From: Tetrapyrgos nigripes
Lineage: Eukaryota; Basidiomycota; Agaricomycetes; Agaricales; Campanellaceae
Direction: 5' to 3'
Assembly (NCBI GenBank): GCA_013368315.1
Contig: JAACJM010000317.1
Coordinates: 20,727-84,726, forward strand
Length of the DNA stretch: 64,000 bases
The position numbers and the translations under genes were made by a program. The number at the start of each line of letters is the position of its first letter. The stretch's first letter is position 1. Below are positions 1-10,194 of the stretch, piece by piece. The notes beneath the pieces were generated by a model that saw only the letters and a program-made list of their open reading frames with translations, made no database searches and had not been told where the DNA came from.

Positions 1-3000
1 TTTGACATGCCTTCTTTTGTGTAGCTCCCCTCGTTGGTGGAAAGTCCTGGTCTGACGCTTTCGCAAAGGCTTCCGCTCTTATCGCCAACATGACTCTGGA
101 GGAGAAGGTTAACCTCACCACTGGTATCGATGGACGATGCGCTGGAAACTTGGGAGGGGTTCCTCGTTTGGGCATTGAACCATTCTGTGCGTTGCATACC
201 ATACCGCACATTCTCGTTTCTAATATGTGGTTGTCATTCTCCAGGTCTTGAAGATGGTCCTGCTGGTGTTCGTCCGGTACATGGAGTTAGCCAGTTCCCT
301 GTTGGCCTTGCTACTGCAGCAACATGGGACAAAGACTTGATCTATAAACGTTCTCTTCACATGGGACAAGTACGTGATTTCCATCTTCGATATCTACAGT
401 CATACTTACATATTGATAATTGACTTAGGAATTTTATGATCAAGGAGTGCATATTGCATTGGCCCCAGTGACTGGTGGCCCCTTGGGCCGTGCAGTAAGG
501 TTTGTCGTAGTATTGAACTGAGTATTTATATCGTCATCTGAGTCATTTGTTCAACAGGATGGGCCGTAACTGGGAAGGGTGAGTTTTCGATGTTGTTGCA
601 CCACGTATATCCAACTGATACGTCCCATTCTTCTCCTTACTCAGATGGTGGTCCGACGTTAGTATCATTGTGTTATTTTGCGCAACTCAACCTCATGCTC
701 CCTGCTACCTAGCCTTACGCCACTGGTGTCGCCAGTTACCTTTCCGTTAAGGGTTTACAGGATAGTGGCGTTGCAGCCACAGCTAAAACGTACGTTTTTC
801 TTCCTGTTTTCTCTACCTTTCCATCTCCTGACCAATGCACCAACCTTTCGTCCTCTGCCCTATTCATTCCAGTACATCGGATACGAGCAAGAAACCTTCC
901 GTAATGCATTCGGTCTTACGACTATCCCAGGGCAACGTTCCGTTTCAGCCAATTTTGATGACAAGACGGCGCACGAAATCTATCTCTGGTCTTTCGCCGA
1001 AAGTGTCCGAGCTGGTATTGCGCATGTAAGTATCCAAGGGGCTTCATATTACTACCCACGAAAAGTGATTAAAATCTAATAATTTACTGATATAGGTGAT
1101 GTGCAGCTACAACGAAGTCAACCAGACGCAAGCCTGCCACAACGCGTATACTCAGAATCATTTGCTGAAGACGGAGCTCGCGTTTCAAGGATCTATCATG
1201 TCGGTTTTATCTTTCATGACCTGACTCTGACTCTGACAGCGATATTTTCTCTCCTCCTTTTTAGATCTGACTGGGGCGGCCAACACGATAATGTTGCTGC
1301 AGCTTTTGGCGGTATGGATATGTCTATGCCTGGGCAAGCTTTTGGCGGGGCTCTCGGTACAATGTGGGGAGAGGCTCTCGTTGATCTTGTTCGTAATGGA
1401 ACCATTCCAGAGGAACGTGTGACAAATATGGTTATCCGTATTTTGACACCCTGGGCATGGCTAGGACAGGATGAAAAGAAACTTCCTGAGGTTGTTTTTG
1501 TGAGTTTCCCATTCCTTTCTCCTCTATTCTTTTTGGGCTATATATGCCATGTATGCTGGGAAACTCTTAACTAAATGCCTCTTGTCCAGAACGCAGTTGG
1601 TTTACGCACCTTCAGCGAAGGTTACCGTGATGTTCGTAAAGAAGAGACGGCCAAAGTCATCAGGAAAATTGGCTCAGATGGCGCTACGCTATTGAAGAAC
1701 ACAGGCGTTCTTCCTCTTCAGAATCCTCAACGTATTGCTGTGCTTGGTGAGTTTGGACCTTCAGTAGAAGCTCTTTCGTTCACTGATTTATGATTGTACC
1801 AATACAGGAAACGATGCTACCGACAACGTTCTCGGCACGAACGGGGGTGACTGCTCAGTTGATAATTTGGTGAGTAACTCCTAAATTCTGCCTGACCTGT
1901 CTGACATATGGTCTTTGTAGAACGGGACGATGAGTATGGGTGGAGGAAGTGGATATGCCTACGCTCCTTACGTTGTCACACCCCTGGACGCTCTCAAGAA
2001 GCGTGCTATCGAGACCGGCGCAGAGGTCAGTATCCTCTTCGAATGTACTGCGAGGCCCTGTTGCTTACTCTACCTACAGATCAGTGCAATTACTCTCAAT
2101 ACTGGCGTACAAACCGCTGCCCAATCCCTTCTTCCTACTGCCGACGTCACTCTCGTTTTTCTCCATGCCTGGGCATCTGAATTCTATGACCGTCCCTCCA
2201 TCGAACTCGACCAGTATATGAATGAATTAGTCGCCACTGCTGTCAACTATTCCTCTAACGTGGTCGTCGTCATGCACATCCCCGGTGTTGTCGATATCGA
2301 GAGGTGGATTGATAATGAAAACGTCACTGCGGTCATAGCTGCTTGGTATCCTGGACAAGAGGCTGGAAATGGTTTGGTCGATGTGCTTTACGGAGATGTG
2401 AACCCGAGTGGAAAGTTACCGTTTACTTGGGCACACTCTGTTGATGATTATGTTGTGTGTAACCTTGTTCTGTCCTTGGAGAGTTTTTTTACTGACGGAA
2501 TGTGACTCTTACAGCCTGGTACCCTTGTGGAAGATCCTGTAGAGGCACCTCAAGCAAACTTCACCGAAGGTGTATTATTGGATCACCGATGGTTTGATGA
2601 GAATGACATTACTCCTCGCTATGGTATGCTTCTCCCCATCCGAGTCCGTCTCATTCTCAATTCAACCCACAGAATTCGGCTTCGGTCTCTCTTACACCAC
2701 TTTCAATTACTCTGACATTGTCATCGCCGAGTCGGCCGCTCACGCCGACGAACTTTCCATCCAAGAGACTGCTGAGCCATTTGAGGAATTTGATGGAAGC
2801 AATTCGCTCTACGATGTCTTGTTCACCGTTTCTGCGAGTGTGACGAATACTGGAAAGGTTGCAGGAAGCGAGGTTTCTCAGTTGGTGCGTTTTTGACCAG
2901 TCTTATTGAGAACCCTTGTTCCTTAACTATTTTGTTGTTCAGTATGTCTCCATTCCCGAAGACAGCGAACCACCCAAAGTCCTTCGTGGCTTTGAGAAAG

Positions 3001-3300
3001 TCAAGAACCTTTCACCCGGCGAGTCAGCGACCGCGACTTTTGAATTGAGGAGGAAAGATTTGAGCGTGAGTCTTTATTGCGTCGGGCTTTTTTGCATGTA
3101 CACTGACCCTTTGTATAGGTCTGGGATGTCGTGAACCAGCAATGGCGTATACCTGAAGGAGAATTCGTGATCCACGTCGGCGCTTCCTCGAGGAATCTGC
3201 CATTAGTGAGTTTTTCTATATTCCTGCGATTTCTGCGTTGCTTGATGGTTCTGACTTTCGTTTCGTCTCCTAGACTGCGACTTGGTCCAAGTCGTCATGA
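1..3300 (+). CDS. GH3 beta-glucosidase, 5' end outside window
   Basis: Spliced reading gives a glycoside hydrolase family 3 protein, a secreted enzyme type that removes terminal beta-linked glucose from cello-oligosaccharides. Bases 1-24 are the end of an intron (acceptor tag at 22-24). Exons then give the GH3 N-domain ([48 protein letters not shown]) and the SDWGG nucleophile motif near 1268. The second domain ([46 protein letters not shown]) and the fibronectin-III-like C-domain ([18 protein letters not shown]) follow. At least ten short introns lie inside; stop TGA is 3298-3300. Two junctions do not join in phase with canonical sites: near 495-560 (GRA/MGRNWEG) and near 790-870 (ATAK/YIGYEQE). 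That suggests small indels, so integrity is uncertain. Confidence 0.9.
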
Positions 3301-3727
3301 CCCGTATGATGGATGACAGTAATTCTGCAGGAAAGGATGGAGAACTGGCAAATGTCACTCACGTTTACAAAATTCAGATCGTGGTTGGACTCTCAGAATG
3401 CAAAAAACCCTGTATACAGATTGATGTATTTCGTGGCTAGTCATATATACCCCATGCTATACTGCAAATCATTTTGGACCCCATTCTGCATCTTTTCCAA
3501 TCCAATGCAACCACGCGCTTCGAGTCCAAATCAATCATTGGCATCCAGTCCAAGCAGACCGCTGCTATCAAATCCAAATCGGCTGCTAACAGACCACTGG
3601 AAAGTAACACAAATATATTTAAGTACTGAAAGCTTTTTGTTTTTGTCTTTACTACACAAGAGGCTAATAAGAACCTTTCAATTACAGACTTCTCGTTTCG
3701 CAGCCAAAACCGCACTCAGGAACTTCT
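3301..3727. other. Convergent intergenic spacer
   Basis: This spacer lies between the 3' ends of two convergent genes. Bases about 3490-3590 hold loosely repeated blocks resembling aatccaa/agtccaa. Nothing codes convincingly. Confidence 0.5.
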
Positions 3728-4612
3728 TCAGTTAACCAACTCCCAGCCTGGCCTCTTCGGTCCGTCGTTATCGATGTTGCTGAACACCAAACCAGCGTCG
3801 GTGTCGACGAAACGACCTGATGCAAGGTTGCCGAATGTGAAGGACCACTGAGCAGTTCCAGTGGTCAACAACAGCCCTTCCGAATTAATAACGACTTTTC
3901 CGACACCCCACGTCGACAACTGGACCGTGTCAGAACGAATCATGACTGTCCTAGTTGGGGTGTTTGTTGCCGTCACGCAGAACAGCGACCGTCCAGTACG
4001 GCTCACCGTGACGTGGGGGTAGCCTTCCTTAGTTTTGTAGTCCCAGTACATCTCGGGGTCGACAGTAGACCGGATGTAGAACCTGTCAAGGACGTGAATA
4101 TGTGAGTAAAACACTGCCGAATTGAAGGGTTCAAAACTGGGCAACTGACCAATTTCCACTGATGAGATCGGTGACCCCCTGCTTCGGGAATATATCGATC
4201 CCCCTTCCACCACGATCACTCTGCAGAGTGAGAATGAGGCGACCTTTGAAGTTCTGGGAAATGTTGGTAATACGAGTTTCAACAAAAAATCTGTTCATGT
4301 TGAACACCGCCGTGTTGTGGATGTACATCTCTGGAGTGACCCGACGAACGTCGGCTAGGAGGCTGTTTTCCGAGTCAGCAATGGCGCGCCACCATTCATC
4401 GGCTGTCGAAGAGTCGGTGAAAGCCAAGACGATGCGCCATACGTTGTCATCTCTGGTCTGGATTGAAAGTCAGAAGCGAGGTGAAGGCGGATGAGTGGAA
4501 ACACATACTTCTGAAATATATGCGTAAAAGACCATCGTTGTTATTACGATTCAAGGAATGAAGACCAGACGATGCTGTGATGGATGGTATCCCAGTAGAC
4601 CTCGACTGGCAT
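3728..4612 (-). CDS. Unknown protein, three exons, 240 aa
   Basis: Joining 4612-4548, 4452-4150 and 4082-3728 on the minus strand gives 723 nt, exactly 240 codons plus stop, with GT-AG introns of 95 and 67 bp. The protein starts MPVEVYWDTIHHS, continues VWRIVLAFTDSSTADEWW, and then has a beta-rich C-terminal half (SGNWFYIRSTVDPEMYWDY, VSRTGRSLFCVTATN, WSFTFGNLASGRFV) ending in GWELVN. The aromatic, beta-strand pattern of the second half is compatible with a beta-trefoil or lectin-like fold, but I do not recognise the family. No signal peptide is obvious. The ATG was chosen because it opens the only exon that splices in phase. Confidence 0.6.
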
Positions 4613-5300
4613 TTTATACTCTCCCGATACCGGAATATTGATAATGTACTCTCAATTGACTGTGAAAGCGAGGGAATAATTTTGCGCCTCAGGCAAGTTG
4701 CATCTTGCACCCTATCCCCAGAGAAGTAGAAGTTTGTCTGATCGCCGTCACTAAAATCTGTACTTCATGGGCAAATGAGACCCAATATTGTGGCTGGCTT
4801 AGATTGCCCTCTGAACCCTGCAGGTCATTTGATGTTGTAGATATATTGTCTCCTGCCCGCTTCATGCAGCTCCGAGTCAGTACCATCACATCCAGACAAC
4901 TTCTAAGTTCCTTGTCTATTTTTTCCCATGAGTAGGATCTTGCACCATGAAGGTGGCTATAATCCCAGTTGGACTCGTATTCTGCTGAACGCTAACAAGT
5001 AGCCCATGCTCGCGGCCAACACTTTCCGACGGCACACTCCAAGCTACTTGGCCGCTGGTAAAGGTCGTGTAAACATTTCTTGGAAGGCTTCCATTCGACT
5101 TGCCACTCTCGGAGCTACATTGGCAGGTACCTCAGTGCTCAGCTGTAGTCCAGTTGAATATTACAACCGAATTACGAGGCTCTTTAAGGCCGAGTTAACT
5201 TAGTAGGAAGATATGTGTGTACATAATGAGGGTTCCTAGGTCAAAAAAAGGTGGAAAAAGGGGACCACCAACACAAAAATAGCCCGGTTTTTTGCGACTC
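4613..5300. other. Upstream spacer, no gene seen
   Basis: Short overlapping open frames occur on both strands but none splice into a recognisable protein. The region contains the promoter of the minus-strand gene ending at 4612. Confidence 0.4.
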
Positions 5301-5317
5301 AAACACATAGGCGAGAG

Positions 5318-5800
5318 TAGTGATGTGCGAGTTGGGCTCAGAGCCCTAGACCGGCCCGAGCCAAAATTCAAAAGCCCTGGCCAAGCCGAGCTTTTGAGGA
5401 CGGCATGATGGCCTGAGGGCTCGACTTGGATTTCTCAAAGGCTCAGAACGCGACTTTCAGCCACCTGCCGGCATTTTCCGAAGAGCGTGACATCACTGTT
5501 GGAAGCACGCCACAGCCGTGACAACGATGTTCCCTTAAAAGTTAATTTACTCACCCTCAACCTCCGTTTAGTAGGCTAGCATGCATCTTCCTTCTCTCTT
5601 ATACGTAAATGGTTCCTGGATATCTCAAGTATGGATAGAGGGTGGAGGTATGTGCCCAAAATACTTGTTCTGTGAACATTGGAAAGTCATCGTGAATATA
5701 AACGAAATCTGAGGTTCAATCCCCGTACCTGAGCCTAAGCGGGCCCTCCTGGGGGCTCCAAAGCTCGGCCTGGATTTCTTGTGACTCAGAGACGAGGGAG
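5318..5800. mobile_element. Non-autonomous DNA transposon remnant
   Basis: The stretch begins agtgatgtgcgagttggg, resembling a hAT-type terminus, and has GC-rich self-complementary blocks such as gggctcagagccc. A block near 5420-5450 (ggatttct, then ggctcagaa) reappears as a direct repeat near 5770-5790. Bases 5467-5500 (ctgccggcattttccgaaga) resemble 8577-8600 inside the hAT element at 8449-16957. No matching right terminus or target duplication was found, so this is a decayed fragment. Confidence 0.4.
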
Positions 5801-6015
5801 AGAAACGGAGCAGGACATATACACATCGCAAAAAGGGAATAAATGAAAAGACCCATCTTGGCCATGTGACGACGCTGTTGTCCACGGCCGTACATGCCGT
5901 ATGTACGGCCGTGGACAACTGACGTCGACGGTCTTGTCACCGTGCCATTAGAATTTGTTCCAGACCACCATACGGTATGGCATCGTAACCGTACATACCG
6001 TCTGTCCCCCGTATA
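5770..6015 (-). mobile_element. Fragment of MITE family related to 34371-35209
   Basis: Read on the minus strand, 6015-5840 matches the left part of the MITE at 34388-34570 in order: a gggacagacggtatgtacgg block, then aagaccatcagcc-like, acggccgt-rich and cacatggcca blocks. Similarity fades past about 5775. Termini are missing, so it is a truncated copy. It contains the perfect palindrome at 5877-5919. Confidence 0.5.
5877..5919. repeat. Perfect 19 bp inverted repeat, 5 nt loop
   Basis: Left arm GTTGTCCACGGCCGTACAT at 5877-5895 is exactly reverse-complementary to 5901-5919, separated by GCCGT. It can form a very stable cruciform or hairpin. It sits inside the truncated MITE copy, whose relative at 34.4-35.2 kb is also rich in ACGGCC/GGCCGT words. 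Confidence 0.9.
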
Positions 6016-6204
6016 TCTTCAGTAAGCCCTATGCCAGCACCGCTTCAGCCTGTCCAAGATCTTACTGTTACACAAGGACGCGCTGCAAGAGCGTTCAATC
6101 AGGGTCCATTTGGCTAAATCTCATTGAGGTATGGATATGGTTTCAACTTGTACCAATGCTCAAACCTAACTTTCGTGCAACGGTTAGCTCGACCAGCAAG
6201 CTCT

Positions 6205-8050
6205 ATGGCGCACGCATCCATTCATATTCATACACTGCCAGTCGAAATCTTGACTGAGATCTTCCAATGCACAGGGCACTATAACCCCGATACCCACCGG
6301 GACTTCAACCTTAGTCTTATGCAATACTGGGATAGATTCACAGAAGTTCACGCACCGGTACTTAGGATACCTCATACCTGCGAGCGTTGGAAAGCCGTAA
6401 CTGAGCCAACCCTTCCTTGTGGTCCCGGTTCTGGATCGACCTAACCGGCCATAATGAGGCATTCCTCGAGCTGGTTAACCTTTATCTTGCTCGCTCTTCA
6501 TCTGCCCCCCTTACTCTTGAATTCATTTGTTCGGATGATAATGACCTTGTGCCCACAGAGTTGGTAAACCGATCCTCCTCGCTTTTATGCAGGAATGTCA
6601 CCGATGGAAAGTGGTTGACTTCAGTCACACAAATATCCAAATGCTCAGTCAAGGAGCAGGCTTCCTCTCTGGACAGCGTACAGACTGTGAAAAGCTCGAA
6701 TACCTCGGATTTCCGTATGATGTGTTCCTTGCTTCAGCAGAACATACCGATGTCTTCTATAGCATGCTGCGTACTCCTTCCTTACGAGCACTACAGATTG
6801 ATGGTATACTTCCATATTCTCTGGGTTAAAAGCTGTTCTGCTCGCAAATCACCACTATCAATGTCCCAGGGATCTCTTCGAGGATGGACTGGGGCGCGTA
6901 CTATCTTCTCCTTCGTTGTCCCGATATCGAAAATCTCTACATCTGGTCCAGCTTCATCCCGCAGACGTTTTCTGGTGCACCCTTCAGCTCCGAGCTCAAT
7001 CTAGGGAAGCTACGCCGACTTGTTATTGAAAGTGCTTACTGGTTCTCCCGGAGGAGTCCGTCGATGGCAAATATCCTGAGCATCTCCAACATTTTTAATA
7101 TGCTCAGAGCTCCCTCACTCTCTACGCCAGGACTGATAGGCTACAACGGACATGCGGAGGGACAGTCCCAATGTTTTGGCAAAATCTAGGACTTCCTTCG
7201 CGTCTGCAACTGCGAGCTTCAGCGTTTGCAGCTGAAAGGCGATCTCTTCGATGTAACGAAGGTTATGGAGCTTCTCAAGTAGTTGCCTACATTGGAGCAG
7301 TTGTCCATTGACGAGGGTCATGGACGCCTTCGAGTCCTCGAAGGTCAAGCAGCGGCCTGCAGCGTCATCTGAAGATAAGGACACGAGCGTTCTCTTATCC
7401 CAGCTGACAAGACTCGACGTGACCATCGTTTTGCATTTTGAAGACCTGGATGACGAGGGAGAGGCGGGAACGAAAGGAATGAAAGTGGATGGTTAGCTAG
7501 AAGGTGATGACGTTGGTATGCCATACAAAATTTACACCATAGTGCTCTCCAGGTTGCAGCAGTCCGCCCCGGTCATCCCAATGTCCATTGTGTCGCATAC
7601 CTGCGTTTCCTTAGGCTCTGTCTGTGCAGTTCGGAACCAGTGGAGCTGCTGGAAGGAAATGGATCGCTATATTTCGCTCAATGACTGTGCCTCGACTACT
7701 TCATTCAATTCGCGAATCCACAGTCACGGCCCCCTAAAATTCGCGAAATTTTTCGAGCTGTCCGAGGTCACAACAGCTCGGACGCGAAAAGGACAGGTGA
7801 AACTCGCGGCAAAAACATCCAAAAAAGGCAAGTTTCCCCTGAAATTCGCGAAAATTTCCGCCGTGTCCTAGGTCACTGACCCCAATTCGTGAAAAAAAGT
7901 TCGCGAGACGGGGTCACAGTCACAACTCCCTCGCGAATTGAACGAAATGGTACAGTACGTGCTCTTATCAGGGATGGTCTGCAGTTGGAGTTGGATATAG
8001 GAGACTGGGATGAGGAGGATCCGCAAGTCCTGAGCGGGGATGATGATTAA
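6205..8050 (+). pseudogene. Decayed F-box gene copy 1
   Basis: The start at 6205 gives MAHASIHIHTLPVEILTEIFQ, the F-box motif by which such proteins bind Skp1 in SCF ubiquitin ligases. The continuing similarity to the other copies in this window jumps between frames: the CERWKAVTE segment, LYLARSSSAPLTLEF, HRWKVVDFSHTNIQM, LVIESAYWFS, then LQRLQLKGDLFDV with an in-frame stop, and RDGLQLELDIGDWDEEDP to the TAA at 8048-8050. Frameshifts, stops and the MITE at 7700-7946 show it is not functional as read. The middle part is leucine-rich and probably the substrate-binding repeat region; that is inference from family behaviour. Confidence 0.75.
7700..7946. mobile_element. 247 bp MITE inside F-box pseudogene
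   Basis: Terminal inverted repeats TTCATTCAATTCGCGA (7700-7715) and TCGCGAATTGAACGAA (7931-7946) match at 15 of 16 positions. The inside holds repeated ttcgcgaa words and paired gtcacagtcac/cacagtcacgg blocks. Flanking sequence on both sides belongs to the 3' exon of the F-box copy (MTVPRL before, ALIRDGLQLEL after), which marks it as an insertion. I could not define a clear target duplication. There is no coding capacity. Confidence 0.7.
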
Positions 8051-8440
8051 GTACTTGAAGTAGGCTACTAGAGCGATGACCATAAGTAGTTATGACGGAT
8101 GAGGATGGGGAAAAAACACACGGGGATGGGGTAGCATGCTCCGCAGTACAGCCAGCACTCTCTGATACTTACTGTACGATCCACACCTTCCTGTAGAGTA
8201 TGACTTTGGCAACAATTTCTGCGGTCCAGGTCAAGTCCAGGTCGTCACTGCGCGTGACGTGTGACGTATCGCAACTTTTCCTCGGCTTTCGCGTCGCGCG
8301 AGTCTTCATCGCAGTCATTTCCTCAGTATGCCAAAACCTGTCTAATGTGTTCGGTGCTGTTACTAGCTATGCAGATTCGCATCTGTGCGTCTTGCAGAAG
8401 TCCGGATTGGCTCAGGATTTCTGGTGTGCATGAACTCTTC
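8051..8440. other. Spacer before hAT insertion
   Basis: Only short frames are present here. No recognisable gene or repeat was found. The hAT target site lies at its right end. Confidence 0.4.
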
Positions 8441-8635
8441 AGGTATGCTAGGGCTCCAACCAAATACTATTAAATACTGTTATAACTGGTTAATAACAGG
8501 TTAAAATAATAACAAGTTATACCTAAGCCCAGTAACAGGTATTAACTGTTATAACCTGTTAGTAACTGGTAGCTACATGCCGGCAATTTCCAAAGAATGA
8601 CATCACGTTGACGACGGTCCATCAATTGCTGTGTG

Positions 8636-8866
8636 AGGTTCAGTTGGACCCGAACATCAGATTCCTGCACAACATCTTTTCCCCGACAGCCATACCGCCA
8701 CCTTTCCTCTTTTTTGCTAGCTTTGGGCGGAGCATGTATGAATCAATGAGCACTGTATAATGTCGCAAAACCATCTGTGAGGTTGAGCCGGACCCAAACA
8801 TCAGAGTCTTGCACAAAATCTTTTCCCTGACAACCATACTGCTGCCTTCTCTCTTTTGCGCTAGTG
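8636..8866. repeat. Internal tandem duplication in hAT element
   Basis: The block gtgtgaggttcagttggacc...cttttttgctag (about 8632-8722) recurs at about 8777-8864 as ctgtgaggttgagccggacc...cttttgcgctag with scattered substitutions. It is a two-copy direct repeat within the 5' non-coding part of the hAT element. Confidence 0.65.
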
Positions 8867-9720
8867 GACGCTGATCAGGCTTTTATAAATCAGCGACAAG
8901 CTCGCTTAACTTCTTGACCATTGACGTGGACCATCCTAGAATCTTTGAAGCTGCACACAGGACTATGGAAGTCATTGCTCATAAGAAGTACTTAGACACT
9001 AGTAAGCTTATCATTTTTTACTTGTTTCTTATGCATATTATGCACTTACAGCGATATATTACCCTGGCGAGTATCAGGCAATGCTTTCCGGATGTCTATG
9101 CATTGAACAACAATTTTTTCCAGTATACCATCTGACATTCCACCTGAATTGGTTTGGAAAGCATCATTCGGATGAGTATCAGCAGGCGAAGGCCCTTTTT
9201 GAGCATGTCTACGAGTCCTATTCTCAGGCTGTGCCTGTGGGCTCGAACAGCGTCTCTCCGAGAAAGCCAAAGAAGACATCCAGCAATGACAAACTCTTTG
9301 AGTCTCTGTGGAACGAAATGCCATCTGATTCAGAAGACGAGAGCTTGTCTGAAGTACAGGGTAGCTCTAGCCAAACATCAGATGAATTAGAGCAATATTT
9401 TTCTGGAGAGAGAGGGCAAGGTGAAATGAAAAAGCCCCTGCAATGGTGGAAGGTATTCTAGGTTTTTATGTCTGGTTGAATCCTATTCATGTTTTCCCGT
9501 AGACCCACTGCAAGACCACTGAAGATCAACGTGGATTTCCAATCATATCATGCATAGCCTGCGACTTTTTGGCCATTCCAGGAACAAGTGTATCCGTTGA
9601 ACAGCTATTCTCAGAATCGCGTCACCTTTGCTCTGATGTGCACTCATCTATGAAAGCCGAGACCACCACTCAAGCGATGTACGCAAAGGTCTGGTTGAAG
9701 GATGGATTCTTTGAATTTCA

Positions 9721-10089
9721 TGTTAAGCAGGCATGGTACGGCTCGTACACTACTAAACGCAGTGGCAACTACGCTACTTACCTGGAGATAAGAGTTAGCT
9801 TGTAAGGCTAGTTAGAGGCTTGTAGAGCGATGTGGGTTAAGTGTAAAAACTTGTTATTTGGAGGACTTTCTACGAGTCCTTATATACCTTTTAGGAGGTA
9901 CAAATACATGTAAACTAATACTAGTGTAACAATAAGATTCTATTGTACTGGATAGAACAATGCTGGTTTCGTACACTATTGTAGTACTACACTTTATTGT
10001 CTATATAATCTTATTGTTCTATATATAACTACTACTATTGTTCTACATAGAATACGTTGATGGCTGCAATTGAATGCGCCAATTCAACA
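9721..10089 (-). repeat. 3' LTR of copia element 1
   Basis: 369 bp, identical by eye to 16442-16810. It contains inverted words aacaataagat (about 9930) and atcttattgtt (about 10007) that could fold the transcript end. Confidence 0.95.
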
Positions 10090-10097
10090 CTCCCCTT
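10090..10097 (-). other. Polypurine tract, copia element 1
   Basis: AAGGGGAG on the minus strand abuts the 3' LTR and would prime plus-strand synthesis. The same octamer occupies the same place in the second copia element (43914-43921). Confidence 0.75.
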
Positions 10098-10194
10098 GCT
10101 AAGCAGCACGGTAGTGCGCGTAAGCATAGGTAGGCGCTGTAAGCAGCCATGGAAGGAAGGGATCCAGTGCCTCGACGTTTTCGATGCAATTTCT

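Noticed and set aside
5006..5203. 65-codon frame MLAANTFRRHTPS
   Set aside because: No splice partners, no similarity I recognise, in a transposon-rich spacer; probably chance.
5710..5730. ggttcaatccccg resembling a tRNA B box
   Set aside because: No matching A box or cloverleaf arms could be folded around it.
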